Below, piece by piece: positions 7,669 to 16,424 of a DNA stretch of 64,000 nucleotides (the first letter of the stretch is position 1; the number at the start of each line of letters is the position of its first letter). A program made the translations under genes and the position numbers. Under the pieces are notes generated by a model that made no database searches, was not told the origin of the DNA, and saw nothing but the letters and a program-made list of their open reading frames with translations. This DNA comes from Saprospiraceae bacterium (GTDB lineage Bacteria; Bacteroidota; Bacteroidia; Chitinophagales; Saprospiraceae): the NCBI GenBank assembly GCA_016787415.1, contig JAEUUT010000149.1:1-64000 (forward strand), given 5' to 3'.

Positions 7669-10659
7669 ATGAACACGACTTCCCGTGCCGGGTGGTTGTT
7701 GGCGGCCTGGCTCCTGGCTGCCGGCTGTCTCACTGCTCAGAGTTCAGTGCAAGATGACTTGCAACGCGCTGACAAACAATTTGACCTGTATGCATACAAC
7801 CTCGCCCTGCGCACCTACGAGCAAGTTCTACAGAAAGACCCCAATAATGCCCGCGCGCTTTCTCGCACAGCCGATTCCTATTTTCAACTCAACCGAATTG
7901 AAGAATCGCTTCCCTGGTACGAACGCGCTGCACAGCAGTACAATGTAGAGCCTCTTACCTTTCTGAATTATGGCAAAGCGCTGATGCAAACCGGCGACTA
8001 CGTGGGCGCCAAAAAGTGGTTCCGCGTATATGGTGAAAGCAATTCGGCCGCCGCACAGCAGTACATCAATATGTGCGATTATGCCATCGATGTATCCAAA
8101 AAGGAAGCCATTTACACCGTCAAAAATGAGCCGATGAACACGGAAGTGGCCGATTTCTGCGCTACGTTCATGGCCGGCAAAGTGGTGTTCAGTTCGGCCC
8201 GTACCGATATTGCGCGCAAAACACAATCCAAAACCAACAGCGACTGGTCGGGCGGCGCCTACAACCAGTTGTTCGTCACCCAACGCAGCAATGAAACCGG
8301 ATTTCTGCAAAAACCGGCCTTCTTACGCAGCGACCTGCAAAATACCTTCAATGAAGGGCCGGTAAGTTTCTCGGCCGATGGGAAAAAAGTCGCTTTCTGC
8401 CGCAATAATTTCATCGACGGCACCCGGCAGATTGCCGATAAAGGCATCAATATGAGCCTGTACATCGCCGATGTGGTAGATGGCAACTGGCTGAATATCA
8501 AAGCATTCCCGTTCAACGGCTCTGATTATGCAACGGGCTTTCCTGCCCTTTCCCCGGATGGCAATACCCTCATTTTCTCTTCCAACCAGCCGGGCGGAAG
8601 CGGTGGATGGGATATTTATGTGTCCAACTGGAGCGGCAACTCCTGGAGCACTCCGCGCAATATCGGCGAACCCTTGAATACACCCGGAAATGAAGTTACG
8701 CCCTTTTACGATGGGAAAGACCTGTACTTCTCTTCCGACTGGCACCGCGGACTCGGTGGCCTCGACGTGTTCCGTGCAGAACTCGGCCGCGATAAAGTGA
8801 GCAATATTTTTCACCTCGGCCCTGGTATCAACTCTTCCCGCGACGATTACGGGTTTGTGTTCGATGCCAACCAGAATATCGGTTATGTAACCAGCACTCG
8901 CCCTACAGGCCGCGGACATGAAGATATCTGGCAGGTGACGAAAAAAGGCGGCACTACATCTCCTGTTGCCTATTCCACCACACCGTCCTCGCCATTCAGC
9001 CAGGGCAAAACAACCCCTGCCACCACTACGCCGGTAGAGTACAGCACCACTACCACTGTAACCAACTACGGCTCGGGAAGCGGCACTTTGTACCTGCTGG
9101 TAACCGACAAAGTGGGCAACCCGGTGGCCAATGCCGATCTCGACTTTTCCGACTGCAATGCCGGTTTCGGCCAAACGGATTATGAAGGCAAATACTATTT
9201 CACTTCCCTGACCTGGCCCTTGCGCTGTAATGTGGTGATAAAAAAACAGGGCTACTTTGAGGAATCCGTTCTGCTGGAAAATTATGGTAAAGGCAACCTG
9301 ATGATTGCCATTACGCCCGACGACCGGAAAGAATACATCGGAGCCGTGCGCGACGCACAATCCCGTGTACTTCTGGACGGGGTAAACATCGAAATCCAGA
9401 AAAACGAAACCGGCCAGTCCATTTTCACCAACACCGACTATGACGGCCGCTACTCCCTGTTCCTGACACCTTATAATGGCTATGATGTGACGTATGCCAA
9501 GTCGGGCTACAAAAGCCGTACCGTACGCATCAATACCGGCGCCGCCGGAACCGGCATTTCAGATATCGGCCTGGAGCCGGTCGTAAGCACGGTAGCGGCC
9601 AGCAATCGTCCCACAGAATACAGCACGCCCACACTCATCGCTTCCAAAAAGGCCGATGAACCTACGCCTGCGCAAGGCGAGTTTAATGGATATGCCGTAC
9701 AGGTGGCCGCCTACCCGGACGAACTGACGGAAGCCAAACTCAAGAAATACGAAGACTTGTCGCAATACGGCAACCTGTACGCCAAATCGGAAGGCGGCCG
9801 CAATAAAGTGCGACTTGGCATTTTCCAGAATAAATCAGACGCGCAGGATGCTTTGAAGAAGGTGCTGAAAAACCCGAAATTCAAAGGATCTTTTGTAACC
9901 GAAGAATATGGCGCCGACCCCGGGCTGGTGCTGGGCAACAACGCCAATCCTTCCCTGCGCCCTACGGAATACAGCACGGTGTCGAAAGGTGTAAGTCCTG
10001 CTGCGCCGGTGATTCGTTATTCGGTTCAATTGGGCTCCTATGCTGCCGACCGGCCTATCGAAATCGGCGATTTTACAAAAGCCAGCGGCATCGGACACAT
10101 TTATACCAAACTGGAAAATGGTATGAATAAAGTGCGCCTTGGCGTTTTCCCAACCCACGAGGTTGCCGAACAGGCACAAACCGAAGCAGTAGCAAGAGGG
10201 TATCGGGATGCTATTATCGTGACGGAAAAATCGACCGACGAATCCTTGAAAGATTTTTTGCTGACCAGCGCCTCGCCCATCCAGCCCGCGGAAGCCAGCA
10301 CACAACCTGCTCAATATTCCACGCCAGCCACCAAGCCGCAAAAAGCAAAACCGGCAACGGATAATGTGCTGCGCCCGACGGAGTACTCGACGCCTTCGAC
10401 AGTCAAACCAAAGTATACGCCGTACTACGTTCGTATCGCCACGCTTTCTAACCCGGAGCGTTTTGACAACACACCGTTTGCTGATTTGGGCAATATCGAA
10501 CGCAAAAAATCGGAGACAGGCTCTACTATCATCCTGCTGGGCGGCTATGAGAGAATCGAAGAAGTCACTTCTGCACTCAATGCTGTAAGAACCCGCGGTT
10601 TTGAAGAAGCCTATGCCGTGCGGAAGGATGATAAGGGGAATTTGACGAGAATTAAGTAA
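7669..10659 (+). CDS. TPR/PD40 propeller/carboxypeptidase-regulatory/triple SPOR-like envelope protein
   Basis: The 996-residue protein has a signal peptide (GWLLAAWLLAAGCLTAQ). TPRs lie at about 27-130 (YNLALRTYEQVLQKDPNNARAL). PD40 propeller blades at about 160-420 carry LIFSSNQPGGSGGWDIY and LYFSSDWHRGLGGLDVF. Two carboxypeptidase-regulatory beta-sandwiches span about 468-640. Three SPOR-like modules start near residues 672 (YAVQVAAY), 782 (YSVQLGSY) and 918 (YYVRIATL). Each linker carries a P-x-x-YST tag (P-V-x-YST, RPTEYST or QPAQYST) near residues 432, 455, 648, 765, 880 and 903. The first half matches the T9SS component PorE, but PorE ends in an OmpA peptidoglycan-binding domain, which here is replaced by SPOR-like modules. 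SPOR domains bind denuded septal peptidoglycan, so a peptidoglycan-anchored envelope or secretion role is inferred. Single-gene unit with terminators downstream. Confidence 0.85.
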   Translation: MNTTSRAGWLLAAWLLAAGCLTAQSSVQDDLQRADKQFDLYAYNLALRTYEQVLQKDPNNARALSRTADSYFQLNRIEESLPWYERAAQQYNVEPLTFLNYGKALMQTGDYVGAKKWFRVYGESNSAAAQQYINMCDYAIDVSKKEAIYTVKNEPMNTEVADFCATFMAGKVVFSSARTDIARKTQSKTNSDWSGGAYNQLFVTQRSNETGFLQKPAFLRSDLQNTFNEGPVSFSADGKKVAFCRNNFIDGTRQIADKGINMSLYIADVVDGNWLNIKAFPFNGSDYATGFPALSPDGNTLIFSSNQPGGSGGWDIYVSNWSGNSWSTPRNIGEPLNTPGNEVTPFYDGKDLYFSSDWHRGLGGLDVFRAELGRDKVSNIFHLGPGINSSRDDYGFVFDANQNIGYVTSTRPTGRGHEDIWQVTKKGGTTSPVAYSTTPSSPFSQGKTTPATTTPVEYSTTTTVTNYGSGSGTLYLLVTDKVGNPVANADLDFSDCNAGFGQTDYEGKYYFTSLTWPLRCNVVIKKQGYFEESVLLENYGKGNLMIAITPDDRKEYIGAVRDAQSRVLLDGVNIEIQKNETGQSIFTNTDYDGRYSLFLTPYNGYDVTYAKSGYKSRTVRINTGAAGTGISDIGLEPVVSTVAASNRPTEYSTPTLIASKKADEPTPAQGEFNGYAVQVAAYPDELTEAKLKKYEDLSQYGNLYAKSEGGRNKVRLGIFQNKSDAQDALKKVLKNPKFKGSFVTEEYGADPGLVLGNNANPSLRPTEYSTVSKGVSPAAPVIRYSVQLGSYAADRPIEIGDFTKASGIGHIYTKLENGMNKVRLGVFPTHEVAEQAQTEAVARGYRDAIIVTEKSTDESLKDFLLTSASPIQPAEASTQPAQYSTPATKPQKAKPATDNVLRPTEYSTPSTVKPKYTPYYVRIATLSNPERFDNTPFADLGNIERKKSETGSTIILLGGYERIEEVTSALNAVRTRGFEEAYAVRKDDKGNLTRIK

Positions 10660-10690
10660 AAGCAAGAAGCAAAATTTTTTTCAGACAACA

Positions 10691-10720
10691 GGCAGCGTTC
10701 TCCCGGGCGCTGCCGTTTTT
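10691..10720 (+). terminator. Intrinsic terminator after the SPOR/PD40 gene
   Basis: GGCAGCG at 10691-10697 pairs with CGCTGCC at 10708-10714, and T-rich sequence (GTTTTTATTTTG) follows, 32 bases after the stop codon. Confidence 0.85.
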
Positions 10721-10805
10721 ATTTTGTTCTTATGACAACAGGATTGCATGACAATCTTCAAGAATATTAAAGCAGGTTTTTTAGTTGGTTTTGTTTGTTG
10801 CAATG

Positions 10806-10835
10806 GGCACGCTGACAGCGTGCCTTTTGTATTTT
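10806..10835 (+). terminator. Second hairpin terminator
   Basis: GGCACGCTG (10806-10814) and CAGCGTGCC (10816-10824) form a tight stem around a single A (a slightly wider loop is needed in practice). TTTTGTATTTTT follows. It stands about 90 bases after the first terminator. The 65 bases between them have no ORF; a small RNA ending here cannot be excluded. Confidence 0.65.
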
Positions 10836-10899
10836 TGTCAAGCTGCTGACTGTAGACTTTTGACTGTACACTTTTGACTGTTGACTCTAACCTGTTGAC

Positions 10900-10907
10900 T
10901 ATCTTTG
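10900..10907 (+). promoter_or_regulatory. -7 element directly before the ribF start codon
   Basis: TATCTTTG followed by C matches TAnnTTTG(C). Only seven bases separate it from the ATG at 10915, so transcription would start at or next to the start codon, giving a leaderless or nearly leaderless mRNA. Upstream (10845-10895) a degenerate TTGACTG word is repeated, and a TTTG at 10873-10876 could serve as the -33 element. Confidence 0.6.
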
Positions 10908-10914
10908 CGCCCCT

Positions 10915-12921
10915 ATGCGGGTATTTACCGACTTACAGCAACTTCCTGATTTTCAAAAAACCGTCGTTACGATCGGTTCGTTCGACGGCGTGCACCTCGG
11001 CCACAGACGGATACTTGAACAGGTTTGTACACTGGCGCGCTCCTGTGGCGGCGAAAGTGTGGTGGTCACCTTCGACCCGCATCCGCGTACGGTGCTTCAA
11101 CCGGGTAATACCCATTTCAAACTGTTGAGTACAACTGCCGAAAAAATTGCCTTGCTGGAGTCATCTGGTGTAGACAATGTAGTAGTAGTACCTTTTTCAC
11201 CGGAATTTGCCCGGCAGAGTGCCAGTGCTTATGTGGAAGATTTTCTGGTACAAAAATTCCACCCGCGCTACATCGTCATCGGCTACGACCATCGTTTTGG
11301 TGCGGGCCGCGAAGGGAATATCGGATTTTTGAAAAAATATGAATCCGCCGCCGGTTTTGAAGTGGTTGAAATTCCGGCGCAGGAAGTAGATGAAATGGCC
11401 GTCAGTTCGTCCAAAATTCGCAAGGCCCTCGAAACTTCCGATGTGCGATTAGCCAATCGCTTGCTGGGGCATCCGTTTTCTTTTTCCGGCGAAGTGGTAT
11501 ATGGAAAGCAAATTGGGCGGACGATCTCTTTTCCGACCGCCAACGTTGCCATTGCAGACCCATACAAACTCATATTGCCCCAGGGAATTTATGCGGCGCG
11601 CATTTCTGGCGTATTGCCCAACGGACGGCGCGGCGCCGATGCCATGCTGTACATCGGTAATCGCCCCACTGTAGCGGAAGCAGGTGCACTGCAAACCATC
11701 GAGGTCAATATCATTGATTTTGATGGCGATCTTTATGGTAGCCAACTGACAGTTGATGTGATTGATTTTATCCGACCCGATAAAAAACTGGACAGCCTGG
11801 AAGCCTTGCAGGCACAAATTGAAGCCGACAAACTGGAAATTCTGAAAAAACTCGAACTGGAAAAGAGGCAGTCCGTTGTGCCCGGAGGCACGTCTGTTGC
11901 AGTAGTCATTCTCAATTATAATACGCGCCGACATCTTGAGGAGTATCTGCCTTCTGTAATTGAATATAGCCCGGGCGCACATATTGTAGTGGCCGACAAC
12001 GGTTCGCCCGACGATTCGGTTGAATATCTGCGTACGCACTACCCACAGGTAGAAGTGATTGATTTACAACAGAATTATGGCTTTGCGCAAGGATACAACG
12101 AAGCGCTTCAACACGTTTCGGCTGATATTTACGTCATCCTTAATTCAGACGTGGAAGTGACGAAGGGCTGGATAGAACCCATCGTGGAGGCTATGCAGCA
12201 CGACCCTGCTATGGCGATTGTGCAGCCCAAAATCCTGGCATGGACGGAAAAAACGCGTTTCGAATACGCAGGTGCAGCAGGCGGCTGGATCGATCACCTC
12301 GGTTATCCTTTCTGCCGGGGCCGTATTTTCCACCACCGGGAAGAAGACCGTGGGCAATACGATCAGGCACAACCTTGTTTCTGGGCTTCTGGGGCGGCAT
12401 TTTTTATCCGTTCGGAAGTGTACCATGCCTTTGGCGGTTTTGACGGCGATTATTTTGCCCACAACGAAGAAATAGACCTGTGCTGGCGCGTACAGCGTGC
12501 CGGCTATTCCGTTTGGTGTATCCCGCAATCTGTGGTGTACCACCTGGGTGGCGGCACGCTCCAATACGAAAGCCCGCGCAAGGTATTTCTCAATTTCAGA
12601 AACAGCATGTACAGCCTGCTGAAAAATGAATCCTGGGGCAAATTGGCCTGGCTGCTGCCCGCCCGACTGATACTCGACGGACTGGCCGCTGCACGTTTTG
12701 CCGCCAAACGCCAGTTCGGCGCCATTTGGGCTATCGTGCAGGCGCATTTTTCCTTTTACGGCAATTTACCCACCCTGCTTCGCAAAAGAAAGCAAGTGGC
12801 TGCCACCATCGAACAGTACCGCGTGCGACCGCAAAACCTCCAGGGCGTTTTTCCGGGCAGCGTTATTGTGGCCCATTACCTGCGCCGCATCAAACAATTT
12901 TCAAAACTGATGAACCCGTGA
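10915..12921 (+). CDS. ribF: Riboflavin kinase/FAD synthetase fused to a family 2 glycosyltransferase
   Basis: A single 668-residue frame holds two enzymes. Residues 1 to about 320 are a complete RibF: FAD synthetase nucleotidyl-transfer motifs TIGSFDGVHLGHRRIL, VTFDPHPR, GYDHRFGAGREGN and SSSKIRKAL, then the kinase domain with GKQIGRTISFPTANV and EVNIIDFDGDLYG. Residues about 328-668 are a GT2 glycosyltransferase: VAVVILNYNT, VVADNGSPDDS, QNYGFAQGYNEAL, ILNSDVEV (the DxD-type site) and NEEIDLCWRVQRAGY, as in rhamnosyltransferase-like enzymes. RibF makes FMN and FAD in the cytoplasm. The GT2 part would transfer a sugar to an envelope polysaccharide. No stop or start is needed at the joint, although a GTG near 11878 could in principle start a separate GT2. 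The two activities have no obvious biochemical link. The stop overlaps the next start (GTGA). Confidence 0.9.
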   Translation: MRVFTDLQQLPDFQKTVVTIGSFDGVHLGHRRILEQVCTLARSCGGESVVVTFDPHPRTVLQPGNTHFKLLSTTAEKIALLESSGVDNVVVVPFSPEFARQSASAYVEDFLVQKFHPRYIVIGYDHRFGAGREGNIGFLKKYESAAGFEVVEIPAQEVDEMAVSSSKIRKALETSDVRLANRLLGHPFSFSGEVVYGKQIGRTISFPTANVAIADPYKLILPQGIYAARISGVLPNGRRGADAMLYIGNRPTVAEAGALQTIEVNIIDFDGDLYGSQLTVDVIDFIRPDKKLDSLEALQAQIEADKLEILKKLELEKRQSVVPGGTSVAVVILNYNTRRHLEEYLPSVIEYSPGAHIVVADNGSPDDSVEYLRTHYPQVEVIDLQQNYGFAQGYNEALQHVSADIYVILNSDVEVTKGWIEPIVEAMQHDPAMAIVQPKILAWTEKTRFEYAGAAGGWIDHLGYPFCRGRIFHHREEDRGQYDQAQPCFWASGAAFFIRSEVYHAFGGFDGDYFAHNEEIDLCWRVQRAGYSVWCIPQSVVYHLGGGTLQYESPRKVFLNFRNSMYSLLKNESWGKLAWLLPARLILDGLAAARFAAKRQFGAIWAIVQAHFSFYGNLPTLLRKRKQVAATIEQYRVRPQNLQGVFPGSVIVAHYLRRIKQFSKLMNP

Positions 12922-13634
12922 CCTACGAATTGCTGCATGAAGACGAGCACCTGCTGGTGGTCAATAAGCCTGCCGGATTGCTCACTATCCCCGACCGTGC
13001 CGGCACCAAAGAAAGCCTGCTGGGCCTGCTCGAACGACGCTACGGTAAGGTGTTCGTAGTGCATCGCCTCGACCGCGAAACAAGTGGCATTCTGTGTTTT
13101 GCGCGTACTCCCGAGGCGCACCGCCACCTGTCGATACAATTCGAGCACCATACCGCCGATAAATACTACTTTGCCTTGCTTGATGGCGAACTGCACCACG
13201 AAGAAGGCGAAATTGACAAACCCATTGGCGAACACCCTACCATTCCGGGCAAAATGGCTATCGTGCGCAATGGCAAGCCTTCCCTTACTTTTTACCGCTT
13301 AGCCGAACGCTTTCACCGTTTTACGCTGGTGGAAGTGCTGATCAAAACAGGCCGTACCCACCAGATTCGGGTGCATTTCCAAACCATCGGGTACTCCCTG
13401 GCCGTCGATGCGCTGTATGGCCGCCGCGCCGCCTTTTATTTGTCTGAAATAAAAGGCAAAACCTACAAGACCGGCAAACACACCGAAGAAGAACGCCCGC
13501 TCATGGAACGCACTTCGCTCCATGCAGCCCGTCTCCGCCTCGACCACCCTGCTACGGGCGAACGCATGGAATTCAAAGCAGAACTCCCGAAGGATTTTGC
13601 TGCGCTGCTGAAGCAATTGCGGAAATGGACTTGA
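12918..13634 (+). CDS. RluA-family 23S rRNA pseudouridine synthase
   Basis: The start is placed at GTG 12918, which overlaps the upstream TGA (GTGA), because homology begins at once (VTYELLHEDEHLLVVNKPAGLLTIPD). The 238-residue protein has the catalytic-Asp motif HRLDRETSGILCFART and the RluA signature KTGRTHQIRVHFQTIGYSLAVDALYG. The N-terminal S4 domain of RluC/RluD is absent, so it is closer to the short RluA-type enzymes. It isomerises specific uridines in rRNA or tRNA; the target site cannot be told from sequence. The overlap with the RibF-GT2 fusion suggests translational coupling in one operon. Confidence 0.9.
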   Translation: MTYELLHEDEHLLVVNKPAGLLTIPDRAGTKESLLGLLERRYGKVFVVHRLDRETSGILCFARTPEAHRHLSIQFEHHTADKYYFALLDGELHHEEGEIDKPIGEHPTIPGKMAIVRNGKPSLTFYRLAERFHRFTLVEVLIKTGRTHQIRVHFQTIGYSLAVDALYGRRAAFYLSEIKGKTYKTGKHTEEERPLMERTSLHAARLRLDHPATGERMEFKAELPKDFAALLKQLRKWT

Positions 13635-13635
13635 A

Positions 13636-13850
13636 GTGATAGAAGTGAGAGGCGAGAGGTGAGAGGTGAGAGTGCGTAGAGTTGACCGCTTCGCTTTTAA
13701 TCCAATTTGAACGAATACATAGGGCGATGCCCTACGCTATTGAATACGCCCCTTCAGGGCTTTTTCCAACGAAATTATTGAGCGAAGCGGTCAACTCTAC
13801 GCACTCTCACTTCTCACCTCTCACCTCTCACTTCTCGCCTCTCACATCTC
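13636..13850. repeat. Convergent-junction hairpin: GTGAGAG array plus CGTAGAGTTGACC module
   Basis: The left half (13640-13694) is a GTGAGAG/GCGAGAG array ending in GTAGAGTTGACCGCTTCGC (13676-13694). The right half (13782-13850) is the reverse complement of both, in mirror order. The 87-base centre contains a small AGGGC-GAT-GCCCT palindrome (13721-13733) and GCCC-CTTCA-GGGC followed by five T (13748-13765), which looks like an intrinsic terminator on the plus strand. The minus-strand gene downstream ends in this array. Confidence 0.9.
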
Positions 13851-15950
13851 TCACTCTCTAACAATCTTTACCCCCCAACCCTCCAGCCGCAGGGTGCTGC
13901 CTGCTGCAACCGCCTTTCCCGACAGCAATTCCTGGCCGTTTTTATACGGATAGGTCAGTATTTGAGGCGTAGCGCTGTAATTCAGGTAGTAGTGGATTTT
14001 TTCGCCGGCGCTGTTGACGCCCGTTTTAGTTATGAGCGGGAAATGCAGGGCCTGATCGAGGCCCCAGAGGCCGGCTTCTTTTAAAGCCTGTTGCATGATT
14101 TTTTCGGTGAGCGCAGGCGTAGTCATGCAGCCAATGTATGTGGCGACTCCTTTACCATAATGGTTTTGTGTGATGGCAGCATATTTACCCCAAACCGAAT
14201 GATCGTAATAAGCCAGCACTTTGGCAGTGGTGGGTGTGAGCAATTCCATCCAGGTATGTACCTTGTTTTGTTCCGGCCCTACCTGATACGGGTCATTTTT
14301 AAGCGAAACCTGGTTTGGGATGGTAAACTGGCTGTACGAAATGCCGCAGGCTTCGCCAATGATACCTGGCTGAACGCTGCTTCTTACTTTGACATATTGG
14401 TCAGAAAAGCCGCTTTTGAAAGTGTAAACAATGTGCCCACCATTTTTTACAAAAGCATTCAGCCGTTCTAGCAGTTCATCGGAGGCTGCGTATAAAGCGG
14501 GCACAATCAACAGTTTATAATTACTGAAATCGGCAACAGATGGGTCTATGAAGTCTGTTCCTACATTCATATTGTACAGCGCATCGTAGAGTGGGCGCAG
14601 CACATCGTTGTAGTTTTCGCGGGCGCCCCAGCCAAAACTGAAGGCATTAAAAGCCGTCAAGGCTTCGTTGCTGAACAGAATGGCGACCTCGTTTCTTTTT
14701 TTCAAATGCACCAGTTGCTTGCTTAGCCGGGCAAAGTCCTTCCCAATTGTTTGTGCTTCTTCGTAAGTTGGATTGGGCTCGAAATCATGGCTGAGCAGCC
14801 CTTTCCAGTAAGTTTCGGCCGAATTGTGGATGGAATGCCAGTGCCAGTACGACAGCATATCGGCGCCGGAAGCGAGGTGGCTGAATGCCTGCAGGCGCAA
14901 CTGACCGGGGTAGGGCGTCCATTGTGGAAACCCCTGGGCTTCGGTTTCGATGACGAAGTAGTTTTTGCCGCCTTTCATGGATCGTGCCAGGTCGCCGCCA
15001 AAGGAAATTTCCACACCGCTCAGGTTGTCCTGCGTCGGGTGGTAAATGTCGATACCTGCCACATCCATGGCTTTGCAGGCTGCAAAATGATCCACATCCG
15101 GTTGAATACCAAAGGAATAGCCCCGCCATTCGAGGTCGAAATTCTGGGTGATAAACTGATCGGCGCGCACGTATTCCCGCACGATGGCCGCTTGCCAGGC
15201 CAGGTAATCTGTCACGAGTTGGCGCTGAAAACAGGCAAATTCTGCATTCAGGCTGGCATTGATCGAGCCATTGACGGACGGGAAGTCGTCCCAGTTGTTG
15301 ATGCGGTTGCTCCAGTAATCGAGCCCGAAAGCCTGGTTGACAGCATCCAGCGTTTTGAATTTTGCTTTCATGTACTGCACAAACGCGCGCTGCACATTGT
15401 CGCCCGAAGTACCGTAGTGTTTGGTTTCATTATCCACTTGATAACCGATGATGGCCGGGTGGTCTTTCACGTGTTCCATGAGTTGGCGGATGACCCGCTC
15501 GGCATGAACCCTGAACTGTTCGTTGGTGATGTCCATATTCTGCCGGGCGCCATACTGGCGCTGGCCCTGCGGCGTAGTTGCCAGAATATCCGGGTATTTC
15601 TTTGCCAGCCAGGTCGGCACTGCATAGGTCGGTGTTCCGATAATGACTTTTATACCGCCTTTGTACATGGCGTCGAGCACGCGGTCGATGTGTGAAAAAT
15701 CGAATACGCCGTCTTGCGGTTCCAGCGTGCTCCAGGTCGATTCTGCGATGCGCACGACGTTGATGCCGGTTTGCTGCATCATTTGCACATCTTTTTCAAG
15801 CCGTTCGTACGGCATGTATTCGTCGTAGTAGGCTACGCCAAAAAGCAGGCGGTCGGGGGTGTTTTGGGCGAGGAAGGTGGCTGGGTAGGAAAAGAGAAGT
15901 AAAAAGGCAAGCGTTGCAAGATGCAGAATGGCATTATTTTTCATTTTCAT
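13851..15950 (-). CDS. Secreted beta-galactosidase, glycoside hydrolase family 42
   Basis: The start is placed at the ATG at 15950; an upstream in-frame TTG at 15956 would only add Met-Lys. The signal peptide is NNAILHLATLAFLLLFSYPATFLAQ. The GH42 (beta/alpha)8 domain is recognisable from FGVAYYDEYMP, GINVVRIAESTWSTLEPQDG and IIGTPTYAVPTWLAKKYPDIL. The acid/base Glu is about residue 175 in GYQVDNET and the nucleophile about residue 335 in NYFVIETEAQG. The middle trimerisation domain begins near LKKRNEVAILFSNEA. About 699 residues is normal for GH42. It hydrolyses beta-galactosides, probably plant or algal oligosaccharides, and here is exported. It starts two bases after the stop of the MNT gene. 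The stop TGA is the first TGA of the downstream array and the tail is VRE. Confidence 0.92.
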   Translation of the reverse strand: MKMKNNAILHLATLAFLLLFSYPATFLAQNTPDRLLFGVAYYDEYMPYERLEKDVQMMQQTGINVVRIAESTWSTLEPQDGVFDFSHIDRVLDAMYKGGIKVIIGTPTYAVPTWLAKKYPDILATTPQGQRQYGARQNMDITNEQFRVHAERVIRQLMEHVKDHPAIIGYQVDNETKHYGTSGDNVQRAFVQYMKAKFKTLDAVNQAFGLDYWSNRINNWDDFPSVNGSINASLNAEFACFQRQLVTDYLAWQAAIVREYVRADQFITQNFDLEWRGYSFGIQPDVDHFAACKAMDVAGIDIYHPTQDNLSGVEISFGGDLARSMKGGKNYFVIETEAQGFPQWTPYPGQLRLQAFSHLASGADMLSYWHWHSIHNSAETYWKGLLSHDFEPNPTYEEAQTIGKDFARLSKQLVHLKKRNEVAILFSNEALTAFNAFSFGWGARENYNDVLRPLYDALYNMNVGTDFIDPSVADFSNYKLLIVPALYAASDELLERLNAFVKNGGHIVYTFKSGFSDQYVKVRSSVQPGIIGEACGISYSQFTIPNQVSLKNDPYQVGPEQNKVHTWMELLTPTTAKVLAYYDHSVWGKYAAITQNHYGKGVATYIGCMTTPALTEKIMQQALKEAGLWGLDQALHFPLITKTGVNSAGEKIHYYLNYSATPQILTYPYKNGQELLSGKAVAAGSTLRLEGWGVKIVRE

Positions 15951-15952
15951 TT

Positions 15953-16279
15953 TCAATGATCAGTGCGATGACAATTGGTAATTTGGACATACTCTACTGA
16001 ATTTAAGATATGAGGTCCAATAAATGGGCTCATACCATTTTGAGTGACTACTTCAACTTTGTAATCCTTGAAAAGAGAGTCTAATAGAAAACTGACTGCC
16101 ATAAAATTGTCGAAGGTTTCTTTACCATCTTCAAAGTCAATGAGAATGTCTATATCGCTATTGCTTTTCTGTTCTCTTCGAGCATATGATCCGAAAAGTC
16201 CTATTTTATTAATACCATGCGCCCTGAAGGCAAATGCATTATGTTTAATCTTTTCCTGTATCATTTCCTTGGTCAACAT
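15953..16279 (-). CDS. MNT-type nucleotidyltransferase (MntA/antitoxin-like)
   Basis: The 108-residue protein has the minimal nucleotidyltransferase signature GLFGSYARREQKSNSDIDILIDFE, with G-S-x(n)-D-x-D metal-binding residues. In many bacteria such proteins pair with HEPN toxins and AMPylate them (MntA/HepT). No HEPN gene lies next to it: the neighbour downstream on the same strand is the GH42 gene only two bases away, and upstream is the divergent ffh. It is therefore either an orphan antitoxin or a domain working alone. The base composition is more A/T-rich than its neighbours, which fits recent transfer. Confidence 0.82.
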   Translation of the reverse strand: MLTKEMIQEKIKHNAFAFRAHGINKIGLFGSYARREQKSNSDIDILIDFEDGKETFDNFMAVSFLLDSLFKDYKVEVVTQNGMSPFIGPHILNSVEYVQITNCHRTDH

Positions 16280-16376
16280 ACGCGCTCTTTTTTGACAACA
16301 AATTTATGTAAAAAACTGCTCCAATAAACTTTTCAACCTTTTTCTCAACCCTCAACCATGAATACGTGTTTCACGC

Positions 16377-16384
16377 TACCTTTG
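16377..16384 (+). promoter_or_regulatory. -7 element for ffh
   Basis: TACCTTTG followed by C matches TAnnTTTG(C), 41 bases upstream of the ffh ATG at 16425. The -33 region is not clear. Confidence 0.6.
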
Positions 16385-16424
16385 CGGCTTCGAAATTTCG
16401 ACCGATTTATCCATCCTTTGACAC

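Noticed and set aside
10735..10805. Small RNA gene between the two terminators
   Set aside because: No promoter element or conserved structure could be seen; mentioned only as a possibility.
14751..15695. A 314-codon plus-strand frame
   Set aside because: It is antisense to the GH42 gene, whose catalytic motifs are intact; the plus-strand translation has no recognisable features.
16280..16424. SRP RNA gene next to ffh
   Set aside because: The 145-bp gap lacks the conserved SRP RNA apical hairpin (GGAA-type loop and AGCA-type internal loop).
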